From Streptomyces iranensis (GTDB lineage Bacteria; Actinomycetota; Actinomycetes; Streptomycetales; Streptomycetaceae): 64,000 bases of DNA. The translations under genes were made by a program, and so were the position numbers. Under the pieces are notes generated by a model that was not told where the DNA came from, made no database searches, and saw only the letters and a program-made list of their open reading frames with translations. The stretch's first letter is position 1. Every line of letters begins with the position of its first letter. This document shows positions 11,961-19,444 of the stretch, in pieces. The stretch is from assembly GCF_017874715.1 (NCBI RefSeq), contig NZ_JAGGLR010000006.1, forward strand, positions 186,001 through 250,000, written 5' to 3'.

Positions 11961-13616
11961 TCAGCTCGTGGGCCAGGGGATCTGCGGGGAGTGGTAGTAC
12001 GCGATGCCCATCGCGTCCCAGCGGGGCCCCTGTGCGGCCACCCGCACCTTGTAGTCGTCCCAGTTGTGCGTGGACGCGGGCGACCAGCCGAGCTCGGCGA
12101 TGCCGGGGAGGCGAGGGAAGGCCATGTACTCGATCTGCGGGCTGGTCTGGAGCGTCTCCGACCACAGCGGCGCCTCGACACCGAGCACCGAGGACTCCGG
12201 GGCGTCCTTGATGTACGTGCCCGGGTCCCAGTCGTAGGACTGCTTCGCCTCGACGTACCCGGCCCAGTTCTGCCCCAGCGGCGTATCGGCGTTGTACTTC
12301 ATGTCCAGATAGGCGCGGTTGGCCGGGGAGAGGACCAGCCGGGTGCCCGCCTTGGCCGCGTCCGCGACCTCCTTCTCGCTCCCGTCCGTCCCCCAGTACT
12401 GGGCGATCGCGTCCTTCGCGGGGTGTGCACCGGTCAACTGGTGCCAGCCGACCACCGTCTTGCCGTACTTGGCGACCACCGGCTGCACCCGGTCCATGAA
12501 GGCCACATAGTCCTCATGGCTGGTGGAGTGCGCCTCGTCGCCGCCGATGTGGAGGTAGGGGCCGGGGGTGAGCGCGGCGAGCTCGCGGATGACGTCGTCC
12601 ACGAAGTCGTACGTCACCTCCTTCGGCACGCACAGCGAGCTGAAACCGACCTCGGTGCCGGTGTAGAGCGGCGGGGCGACGCCGTCGCAGTTGAGCTCCG
12701 CGTAGGAGGCGAGCGCCGCGTTGGTGTGGCCCGGCATGTCGATCTCAGGGACGACGGTCAGCTCACGGCTCGCCGCGTAGCGCACGATCTCGCGGTAGTC
12801 GTCCTTGGTGTAGTAGCCACCGGGCCCGCCCCCGACCTGCGTCGAGCCGCCGTGGCTGGCCAGCTTCGGCCAGGAGTCGATCGCGATCCGCCATCCCTGG
12901 TCGTCCGAGAGATGCAGATGCAGCTTGTTGATCTTGTAGAGGGCCAGTTGGTCGATATAGCGCTTGACCTGGTCCACACCGAAGAAGTGCCGGGAGACAT
13001 CGAGCATCGCGCCCCGCCAGGCGTAGCGCGGCACATCGGTGATGGTGCCGCCGGAGACCCGCCAGGGGCCCGCCTGCCGGGTGGTGCGTTCGACGGACGC
13101 GGGCAGCAGCTGCCGCAGGGTCTGGACGCCGTGGAACAGCCCGGCGGAGCCGCGTGCGGTGAGGGTGATCGCGCGGCCGGTCACCTGGAGCCGGTACCCC
13201 TCCTCGCCCAGCGTCCGCACCCCGGCCGCCTTGGGCGTCAGCCGCAGCCGGATGCCGTCGTCACCCGATCGCGTGGTGACGGGGAGCGAAAAGCCGGTGG
13301 AGGGGCGCAGCACCTGCGCCAGGTAGTCGCCCACCCGGCGCGCCGAACGCGCCGAGCCGTCGGAGCCGGACACCCGGATGCGGGCGTCCGGGCGAATCGC
13401 GTACGAGCCCGCCGCGGGCCGTACGGACGCGGGCGCGGGCACCACCCGGTCCAGCGCGGTCGGGGCGGCCGCGGCGGGGTCCTGGGCGGAAGCGGAGGAC
13501 GAGCGAGCGGACCAGGGGGAAGCCGGAGAAGCGGAGGCGGAGGAGGCCGCGGTCCCCGCCCCGGCCACCACGGTCAGCAGCAGGGAACACAGAAGTCGAG
13601 CACGGCGTCGTCTCAC
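11961..13616 (-). CDS. Secreted GH20 beta-N-acetylhexosaminidase
   Basis: Releases terminal N-acetylglucosamine from chitobiose and other glycans outside the cell. Basic N-terminus followed by a hydrophobic LLCSLLLTVVAGAG core and an Ala-rich cleavage region form a signal peptide. A GH20b-like beta domain (roughly residues 60-180) precedes the catalytic barrel with LHLHLSDDQGWRIAI and the catalytic Asp-Glu pair in HIGGDEAHSTSHEDY. The frame opens with TTG at 13631 without a ribosome site; GTG 13616 has AAGGGA six bases upstream and is preferred (551 residues). A DasR-like site lies upstream. Convergent with acdH across the hairpin array. Confidence 0.93.
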   Translation of the reverse strand: MRRRRARLLCSLLLTVVAGAGTAASSASASPASPWSARSSSASAQDPAAAAPTALDRVVPAPASVRPAAGSYAIRPDARIRVSGSDGSARSARRVGDYLAQVLRPSTGFSLPVTTRSGDDGIRLRLTPKAAGVRTLGEEGYRLQVTGRAITLTARGSAGLFHGVQTLRQLLPASVERTTRQAGPWRVSGGTITDVPRYAWRGAMLDVSRHFFGVDQVKRYIDQLALYKINKLHLHLSDDQGWRIAIDSWPKLASHGGSTQVGGGPGGYYTKDDYREIVRYAASRELTVVPEIDMPGHTNAALASYAELNCDGVAPPLYTGTEVGFSSLCVPKEVTYDFVDDVIRELAALTPGPYLHIGGDEAHSTSHEDYVAFMDRVQPVVAKYGKTVVGWHQLTGAHPAKDAIAQYWGTDGSEKEVADAAKAGTRLVLSPANRAYLDMKYNADTPLGQNWAGYVEAKQSYDWDPGTYIKDAPESSVLGVEAPLWSETLQTSPQIEYMAFPRLPGIAELGWSPASTHNWDDYKVRVAAQGPRWDAMGIAYYHSPQIPWPTS

Positions 13617-13672
13617 AGGGGGTCCCTTCAACGAAACGTGGCATCTTGGTTACCGCGAGGGTCAGTTGCGGT

Positions 13673-13688
13673 CAAGGTGTAGACCAAT
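13673..13688. promoter_or_regulatory. DasR-like (dre) operator upstream of hexosaminidase
   Basis: The 16-bp stretch CAAGGTGTAGACCAAT matches the published dre consensus ACTGGTCTAGACCACT at 11 positions, with a perfect right half TAGACCA. It lies 57 bp upstream of the GH20 start and 32 bp upstream of the DUF4429 start, so it could serve either direction. Control of N-acetylglucosamine-releasing enzymes by DasR is established in Streptomyces. Use of this particular site is inference, because the left half is weak. Confidence 0.45.
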
Positions 13689-13719
13689 GTGTCGCTGTCT
13701 GCCTGTCAGAATTCACCGC

Positions 13720-14631
13720 ATGGCGGAAATCACCCAGCGCGATGGCGCCTGGCGCTTTGACGGGGAAGCGATCCGGATCGTGCCGGGGCGGGACCGCGGC
13801 GTGCCTGCCGTACGGCAGGCGCTCGGCGAACTGACCGTCCCCCTGGTGGCCTTGGCCGGGGTGGCCTACGAGCCGGGGCGGAAGTCGGGCCGGCTGCGGC
13901 TGCGGCTGCGCGAGGGGGCGGACCCGCTGCTGCAGGCCACCGGCGGCAAGCTGCCGGACGCCGCCGATCCGTATCAGCTCTCGGTGGAGCCGGACCGCAG
14001 GGACCTCGCCGAGTATCTGGTCGACGAGGTCCGCCAGTCCCTGACCCTGGAGCAGGTGCCGACCGGCCCCTGCGACCGCTATGTGCTGCCCGGCCCCTCG
14101 GTGCCGATCTCGGCGTCGGCGGGCGACGCCACGGCCTCCTTCGACGGGGAGCGGGTCCGGCTGGACTGGAACTGGAAGACCGAGGAGTCGAAGAAGTCGG
14201 GCGGCCCCCGCACGATCCTCCTGCCCGATCTGGAGATGGTGGAGTGGGTCCCGGCCGCCGGGCTGGAGAACGGCTACCTCCGCTTCATCACGGCGAAGGC
14301 CACGGCGACGGCCGCGCCCAAGTACGACCCGCATGCCGTGGTGCTGTACGGATTCAAGAAGGATCCGCTGATGGCGCTGGTCGCGGCGGCCGTCATGGCG
14401 CGGATGCCGCATCCGGGCACCCCGGTGAAGGCGCTCCCCGCCCAGGCGTCCGCTCCCGAGCCGGCACCCGTGGACGCCCCGCCCGCCGGGGGCGACGAGG
14501 GTGAGGTGGATCACGACGTCCTGCTGCGACGGCTGCGCGAACTCGGCGATCTTCACCAGAGCGGGATCCTCACCGAGGAGGAGTTCACCACCGCCAAACA
14601 GGCCGTGCTCCGCCGCTTCTCCGAGGCCTGA
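13720..14631 (+). CDS. DUF4429 domain protein with C-terminal SHOCT motif
   Basis: A 303-residue cytoplasmic protein of unknown function. The N-terminal two thirds form a repeated DUF4429-type beta domain (FDGEAIRI near residue 10 and FDGERVRLDWNWK near residue 145 are the two repeat starts). An Ala/Pro linker then leads to a 30-residue SHOCT helix pair, LLRRLRELGDLHQSGILTEE, at the C-terminus. SHOCT motifs are usually small oligomerisation or nucleic-acid-related modules. ATG 13720 begins conserved sequence; the upstream open frame is antisense to the hexosaminidase. Confidence 0.8.
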   Translation: MAEITQRDGAWRFDGEAIRIVPGRDRGVPAVRQALGELTVPLVALAGVAYEPGRKSGRLRLRLREGADPLLQATGGKLPDAADPYQLSVEPDRRDLAEYLVDEVRQSLTLEQVPTGPCDRYVLPGPSVPISASAGDATASFDGERVRLDWNWKTEESKKSGGPRTILLPDLEMVEWVPAAGLENGYLRFITAKATATAAPKYDPHAVVLYGFKKDPLMALVAAAVMARMPHPGTPVKALPAQASAPEPAPVDAPPAGGDEGEVDHDVLLRRLRELGDLHQSGILTEEEFTTAKQAVLRRFSEA

Positions 14632-14706
14632 GGGACGGCTTCCCCTACGCCTGAGGGACAGCTTCCTCGCCACCGAGCGCCGGATTTTCCGTCACCGAGA
14701 CCCAAC

Positions 14707-14759
14707 CCTGCCCGATATCGGGCAGGAATGTTGCGAAACGCCGCGCCGCATCGCAGTAT
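14707..14759 (+). promoter_or_regulatory. Perfect 20-bp palindrome plus leaderless sigma70-type promoter
   Basis: CCTGCCCGATATCGGGCAGG at 14707-14726 is a perfect palindrome. Four bases downstream is TTGCGA (14731-14736), then a 17-bp spacer and CAGTAT (14754-14759). Initiation seven bases after the -10 would fall on the A of ATG 14766, i.e. a leaderless transcript. The palindrome touches the upstream face of the -35, a typical site for a regulator. I do not recognise the operator. Confidence 0.65.
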
Positions 14760-14765
14760 CTACGG

Positions 14766-15041
14766 ATGCTCGACCGCCGCATGTCCCACGATGACCTCAT
14801 CGACCACCTGGTCCGCAGTACGCCGCTCAGCCGCGGCGAGGCGGGCCGGGTGGTGCTGGACGTCCTGGCGTACTTCGACGAGACGACGGAGGAGTTCGTC
14901 CGGCGCCGCCACCGCGAACTCCAGTCCGGCGGGCTGACCAACGCGGACATCTTCGAGCGGATCACGGCCGAGCTGCCGTACCGCGCGGTGGCCCCGCCCG
15001 AACTCTCGCCGCGCCAGCTGCGCCGCATCGTCTACGGCTGA
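14766..15041 (+). CDS. Small conserved hypothetical protein
   Basis: A 91-residue acidic, mainly helical protein. It has paired leucine-rich segments (DDLIDHLVRSTPLSRGEAG, then VVLDVLAYFDETTEEFVRRR) and a Leu/Arg-rich end. No enzyme motif or membrane segment is visible. The predicted promoter puts transcription start at ATG 14766, so that start is used; MSHDD at 14781 is the alternative. It sits between a DUF4429 gene and glmS. The 20-bp palindrome just upstream suggests specific regulation. Function unknown. Confidence 0.7.
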   Translation: MLDRRMSHDDLIDHLVRSTPLSRGEAGRVVLDVLAYFDETTEEFVRRRHRELQSGGLTNADIFERITAELPYRAVAPPELSPRQLRRIVYG

Positions 15042-15054
15042 CCACGCCGGTACG

Positions 15055-15112
15055 GCGCCGGTCCACGACGCCGGTCCAGGACGCCGGTCCAGGACGGCGG
15101 TCCAGGACGGCG
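15055..15112. repeat. 13-bp tandem repeats upstream of glmS
   Basis: Four to five head-to-tail copies of a 13-bp unit (GACGCCGGTCCAG, with GACGGCGGTCCAG variants) fill most of the 134-bp gap between the small ORF and glmS, ending about 60 bp before the glmS start. GGTCCAGGAC recurs on one face with 13-bp spacing. It is too short and too uniform for a CRISPR array (no spacers). It could be slippage-prone filler or a regulator landing site. Confidence 0.75.
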
Positions 15113-15175
15113 GCCGCCACCGCCGGACACGAGCACGAGCATGCACGAGCGATCCAATGGGAGGGCCTGAACACC

Positions 15176-17008
15176 ATGTGCGGAATCGTCGGATACATCG
15201 GGAAGCGCGATGTGGCACCGCTGCTGCTGGAGGGGCTGCAGCGGCTGGAGTACCGCGGCTACGACTCCGCGGGGCTGGCGATCCAGGGCAAGCCCGCCAA
15301 GGGCGCCCAGAGCGCCGGGCTGAAGACCGCCAAGGCCAAGGGCCGGGTCCGGGACCTCGAGGCCAGGCTGCCCAAGCGGTTCGCGGGCACCACCGGCATC
15401 GCCCACACCCGCTGGGCCACCCATGGCGCGCCCAACGACACCAACGCGCATCCGCATCTGGACGCGGACGGCAAGGTCGCCGTCGTCCACAACGGCATCA
15501 TCGACAACGCCGCCGATCTGCGCGCCAAGCTGGCCGCCGACGGCGTGGAGCTGGTCTCCGACACCGACTCCGAGGCGCTCGCCCACCTCATCGGCCGCTC
15601 CCAGGCGCCCACCCTGGAGGAGAAGGTCCGCCACGCGCTGGCGATGGTCGAGGGCACCTACGGCATCGCCGTGCTGCACGCGGACTTCCCCGACCGCATC
15701 GTCGTCGCCCGCAACGGCTCGCCGGTGGTGCTGGGGATCGGCGAGAAGGAGATGTTCGTCGCCTCGGACGTCGCCGCGCTGGTCAGCCACACCCGTCAGG
15801 TGGTCACCCTGGACGACGGCGAGATGGCCACCCTCAAGGCCGACGACTACCGCACCTACACCACCGAGGGCAGCCGCACCTCCACCTCCCCCACCACCGT
15901 GGAGTGGGAGGCCGAGTCGTACGACATGGGCGGCCACGACACCTATATGCACAAGGAGATCCACGAGCAGGTCGACGCCGTGGACCGGGTGCTGCGCGGC
16001 CGGATCGACGACCGCTTCTCCACCGTCCACCTGGGCGGGCTCAACCTGGACGCCCGCGAGGCGCGCGGGGTGCGCCGGGTCAAGATCCTCGGCTGTGGTT
16101 CGGCGTACCACACGGGCCTGATCGGCGCCCAGCTGATCGAGGAGCTGGCCCGGATCCCGGCGGACGCGGAGCCCGCGAGCGAGTTCCGCTACCGCAACCC
16201 GGTGGTGGACCCGGACACCCTCTACATCGCGGTCAGCCAGTCCGGCGAGACCTACGACACCCTGGCGGCCGTCCAGGAGCTCAAGCGCAAGGGCGCGCGG
16301 GTGCTGGGCGTCGTCAATGTCGTGGGCAGCGCGATCGCCCGGGAGACGGACGGCGGGGTGTACGTCCACGCCGGGCCGGAGGTGTGTGTCGTCTCCACCA
16401 AGTGCTTCACCAACACCGCCGTCGCCTTCGCGCTGCTCGCCCTGCACCTGGGCCGGATCCGCGATCTCTCGGTCGCCGACGGCAAGCGGATCATCGCCGG
16501 GCTGCGCAAGCTGCCCGAGCAGATCGCGGAGGTGCTGCGCGGCGAGGAGGAGATCAAAAAGCTCGCCGCGGAATATGCGAACGCAAAGAGCATGATGTTC
16601 GTCGGACGGGTCCGCGGCTACCCGGTGGCGCGCGAGGCATCCCTGAAGCTGAAGGAGGTCTCCTACGTCCACGCCGAGGCGTACCCGGCCTCCGAACTCA
16701 AGCACGGGCCGCTCGCGCTGATCGAGCCCGAGGTGCCGACCGTGGCGGTCCTGCCGGACGACGACCTGCTGGAGAAGAACCGGGCGACGCTGGAGGAGAT
16801 CAAGGCCCGCAGCGGCCGGATCCTGGCCGTGGCCCACCGGGAGCAGGAGAAGGCGGACCACACGATCCTGGTACCCCGCAACGAGGTGGAGCTCGATCCG
16901 ATCCTGATGGGCATTCCGCTCCAACTGCTCGCCTACCACACGGCGCTGGCGCTCGGCCGGGACATCGACAAGCCCCGCAACCTCGCCAAGTCGGTGACGG
17001 TCGAGTAG
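15176..17008 (+). CDS. glmS: Glutamine--fructose-6-phosphate aminotransferase (isomerising)
   Basis: Makes glucosamine-6-phosphate from fructose-6-phosphate and glutamine, the entry to cell-wall amino sugars. The N-terminal nucleophile glutaminase begins MCGIVGYIG, with the catalytic Cys directly after the start Met, and has HTRWATHGAPN. Two SIS sugar-isomerase domains follow (GCGSAYHTGLIG, SQSGETYDT; GRVRGYPVAREASLKLKE). The protein ends in the family tail PRNLAKSVTVE. It is 610 residues, the normal length. A GGGAGGG ribosome site precedes ATG. A strong terminator hairpin lies 33 bp after the stop. Proximity to a hexosaminidase gene hints at shared amino-sugar metabolism. Confidence 0.97.
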   Translation: MCGIVGYIGKRDVAPLLLEGLQRLEYRGYDSAGLAIQGKPAKGAQSAGLKTAKAKGRVRDLEARLPKRFAGTTGIAHTRWATHGAPNDTNAHPHLDADGKVAVVHNGIIDNAADLRAKLAADGVELVSDTDSEALAHLIGRSQAPTLEEKVRHALAMVEGTYGIAVLHADFPDRIVVARNGSPVVLGIGEKEMFVASDVAALVSHTRQVVTLDDGEMATLKADDYRTYTTEGSRTSTSPTTVEWEAESYDMGGHDTYMHKEIHEQVDAVDRVLRGRIDDRFSTVHLGGLNLDAREARGVRRVKILGCGSAYHTGLIGAQLIEELARIPADAEPASEFRYRNPVVDPDTLYIAVSQSGETYDTLAAVQELKRKGARVLGVVNVVGSAIARETDGGVYVHAGPEVCVVSTKCFTNTAVAFALLALHLGRIRDLSVADGKRIIAGLRKLPEQIAEVLRGEEEIKKLAAEYANAKSMMFVGRVRGYPVAREASLKLKEVSYVHAEAYPASELKHGPLALIEPEVPTVAVLPDDDLLEKNRATLEEIKARSGRILAVAHREQEKADHTILVPRNEVELDPILMGIPLQLLAYHTALALGRDIDKPRNLAKSVTVE

Positions 17009-17041
17009 GCCCGCACCGCCCGCGACCTGGGCGGATCCTTC

Positions 17042-17082
17042 GGCGGTCCCCCGCGTGTGCCACCACGCACGCGGGGGCCGCC
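17042..17082 (+). terminator. glmS terminator hairpin
   Basis: Inverted repeat GGCGGTCCCCCGCGTGTG / CGCACGCGGGGGCCGCC around a 6-base loop, 33 bp after the glmS stop codon. The arms pair over about 17 bp with one bulge. There is no U-tract, as is normal for Streptomyces. Confidence 0.85.
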
Positions 17083-17521
17083 TCCCCTTCGCCGACGTCG
17101 CCTCTCATACGCCGGCGGCTGGCCGTCGCGCGGGAACCGTCACTTCCCGCGCGACAGCACGATCGAACGGTTTGTACCCCTCACAAACGCACAATCCACC
17201 TCTACGCACGGGTAGGTTTGTCCGTTGTCAAGATGAACTTGACGCCATCTCACCTGCGGTCAAAGGGAGTTGAGGGTGTCCGGTTCCAGGCGCCCGCGCC
17301 AAGTCGTGCCGACGCCAGAGGTTTTGAACTGAACAACGTCACTTGACGAGGAGGCGCGCCGGGCACGGTGCGTCCAGAGTCTCAGGAACCCAAGCGAGCC
17401 CAGAAGGGCCGAAAGGGCCCGGGAAGCAGCCAGGACGGCCCGCGGACCCGGGACCCGGGACCGAGGGCACCCAGGGGACGCTCAGAGGACGACGCCCGGC
17501 GGACGGCTCAGGGGATGCGAC
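17083..17521. other. Gene-free stretch with a GTCAAG palindrome
   Basis: There is no convincing gene here. GTCAAG-ATGAA-CTTGAC at 17227-17243 is a perfect 6-bp inverted repeat. A 37-codon open frame starts at ATG 17233 inside it and stops at 17346, but it lacks a ribosome site and recognisable sequence. The rest, up to the convergent end of the universal stress gene, is GC-rich low complexity. Confidence 0.5.
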
Positions 17522-18043
17522 TCAGGGGATGACGACGACGGGCCGCTGCGCCCGCCGCGCGAGCCGCCCCGCGACCGAGCCGAAGATCCGCCCCACCAGC
17601 CCGTGCGTGGAGCCCACCACGATGGCGTCGGCCGCGTACTCCCGGCCGACCTCCTCCAGCTCATGGCAGATGTCCCCGCCTCGCTCGACGAGGATCCAGG
17701 GCACCTCGGAGAGATGATCGGCGCAGGCCAGCTCGAGCCCCAGCACCTCGGTGCGGTGATCGGGGACGTCGACGAAGACCGGCGGCTCACAGCCCGCCCA
17801 GACCGTCGTCGGCAGCCGGTTGGCCACATGAACGATGATCAGCCCGGAGCCGGAGCGCCGGGCCATGCCGATCGCATAGGCGAGGGCGCGCTCGCTCGAC
17901 ATGGAACCGTCGAATCCCACCACAACACCGTGCTGGAACGCTGGATCGCAGGAATGACGTGTTTCTTCCGCCGCTTCGGGGTGCGCCATGTGATCGGCGA
18001 CCCGCTTGCGGTCCGCGGGTTCGGGGATTTCGTGACCGGCCAT
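17522..18043 (-). CDS. Universal stress protein (UspA family)
   Basis: Single-domain, ATP-binding-type universal stress protein of 173 residues. After a 35-residue polar N-terminal extension the Usp fold begins VVVGFDGSMSSERALAYA. It ends with AADAIVVGSTHGLVGRIFGS and VAGRLARRAQRPVVVIP, which supplies the G-x2-G-x9-G(S/T) nucleotide-binding pattern. It stands alone, with a 497-bp divergent gap upstream. Role: stress-linked signalling in the cytoplasm. The partner is unknown. Confidence 0.92.
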   Translation of the reverse strand: MAGHEIPEPADRKRVADHMAHPEAAEETRHSCDPAFQHGVVVGFDGSMSSERALAYAIGMARRSGSGLIIVHVANRLPTTVWAGCEPPVFVDVPDHRTEVLGLELACADHLSEVPWILVERGGDICHELEEVGREYAADAIVVGSTHGLVGRIFGSVAGRLARRAQRPVVVIP

Positions 18044-18540
18044 CGGTGTCTCGGCGAAGGATGTCCTCGTGCGGAGGGATCGGTGGGGGCTCAGGTAGAG
18101 GGCTGTCGGGGGACTTGAGCTCCGCTGGAGCTCGGAGACGGTCTCGAGGGGTCGAAATCCGTCCGGGATTCATCTTTCCAAGCCCTTACCCCCAAGGGTA
18201 CGGCGGCATTCACCACCTGCCCAGAGGCCGCCACGGGAGCGGAGCGCCCGAAGCGTTCCCCGGAGCATGCCGGAGGGCGGCCCGTAACGCAATGCCCCAA
18301 GTGGTCCCCCGCCGAGCCGGGGCCCGGCCCGGGGCCCGGCTCGGCGGGGCCGCCGCGGTACGCCGTGCGGCCGCCCGGCAGTGACCTGGGGGCGGGCCGG
18401 GCGTTGTAGTAGCGGCACCGGGTACGGCGGCCCCGGCCCGCCCGGCTCACCTGCCCGGATCCCCCGCCCGCCGCGCCCTCGCCACCCCCGCGCCGAGCCC
18501 CTGCCGACACCTCGCCGGCCGCTCGAGAGGAGCCCTGCCC
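18044..18540. other. Divergent intergenic region with a 15-bp perfect-stem hairpin
   Basis: 497 bp between the divergent usp and small membrane protein genes. No gene seen. CCCCGCCGAGCCGGG (18307-18321) pairs perfectly with CCCGGCTCGGCGGGG (18335-18349) around a 13-base GC loop. Because both flanking genes point away from it, this is not an ordinary end-of-gene terminator. It may be a boundary or an attenuator in the long 5' leader of the rightward gene. Confidence 0.6.
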
Positions 18541-18924
18541 GTGCCTGTCGCCCCCGAGTACGACGCCCCCGGCGACACCCCCGGCGGCGGGGCCGGGGCA
18601 CCCGGACGGCCCCACCTTCCGAGCCCCCCTCTAGCTCAGGTCCAGGCCCCCGCTAGCGACGCGGCGAGCGAGGTGAGCGAGGTGATCCGCTGGGCGGCCT
18701 TCAGCTGCGCCGTGGTCCCCGTCGTCCTGCTCATGTGCGGATTGCCCTTCGGCGCCGCCCTGGGGGCCGCCGCGGGCCTCGCCGCCGTGACGGCCGCCAG
18801 CCGCGCCCTGCTGCGCCACTCCGAGCGCACCGCGGCCCGGCTGGACGCGGACGGCGTCAGCCCGCACCGGGGCCGCCACGGCCGTACGGGGATCGGTGCG
18901 CACCGGGGTGGCCGCCGCGCCTGA
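18541..18924 (+). CDS. Small membrane protein, unknown function
   Basis: 127 residues: a Pro/Gly/Ala-rich N-terminal 45 residues, then two hydrophobic segments (about 50-68, FSCAVVPVVLLMCGLPFG, and 70-85, AALGAAAGLAAVTAA), then an Arg-rich tail. The start is a GTG (GTGCCTGTCGCC) preceded by GAGAGGAG, which supports it as a real gene. It sits immediately upstream of the adpA regulatory region. No family recognised. Confidence 0.6.
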   Translation: MPVAPEYDAPGDTPGGGAGAPGRPHLPSPPLAQVQAPASDAASEVSEVIRWAAFSCAVVPVVLLMCGLPFGAALGAAAGLAAVTAASRALLRHSERTAARLDADGVSPHRGRHGRTGIGAHRGGRRA

Positions 18925-19444
18925 GGGCCGACCGGAAAGGCCCGGAGCCGGGGAAGCGGTGCGTAGCGCTCCGCGCACTCAGCGCCGATGGAGCGTCGGT
19001 ATAGCACCGCTCAAGCCCGGGAGACGACAGCTCGCCCCCTGAAGAAGTACGAGCCGCGCGTACGCCGGTCGTATGAGGCATCCGTACGTCTGCGCCCGCT
19101 TGTTTTCAGCCAACTTCCAGCCACACTTCTTTCCTTGGCAAACGCCGTGCTCAACACCCGTCCGGCCAGCGTGGAAAGGGGTCCGGAGCGCACGTACCCC
19201 CTACGGGAAGTGGGTGTCCGCACAAGGCGTACTTCACAGCGAGGGCTACGAGTGCAACGCTTCGTGATCGAATGCTTCGCGCCAAGTTGTCATGTCGACA
19301 TAGTGGCGGGTGGTGAACTGGTCACGGCGACCACACGCGACACAGTAGATTCGATCTTGGCCATGACCGGCGGGGGAACCGTTCAGGACCGAGGGGAAAC
19401 GTGCAGGACCGAGAGGACGCGACCACCGAGGGGGGCTTAGTGCC
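18925..19444 (+). promoter_or_regulatory. Long adpA upstream region
   Basis: 520 bp without a credible gene precede adpA. adpA is known to have a long regulatory leader bound by several developmental regulators (gamma-butyrolactone receptor, BldD, AdpA itself) in other Streptomyces. I see an AT-richer patch at 19255-19360 with TTGTCA, TGTCGACA and TAGATT elements, but no promoter pair I would call with certainty. Exact sites cannot be assigned by eye. Confidence 0.5.

Noticed and set aside
15055..15112. Possible CRISPR-like repeats
   Set aside because: 13-bp units are contiguous without spacers, and there are no cas genes. No CRISPR array was found anywhere in the window.
15042..15175. glmS ribozyme/riboswitch
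   Set aside because: The gap holds only 13-bp repeats; no glmS ribozyme core can be seen, and this element is not expected in actinobacteria.
17343..17717. 124-codon + frame near the usp gene
   Set aside because: Second half is antisense to usp, first half is Gly/Pro-rich filler, TTG start, no family.
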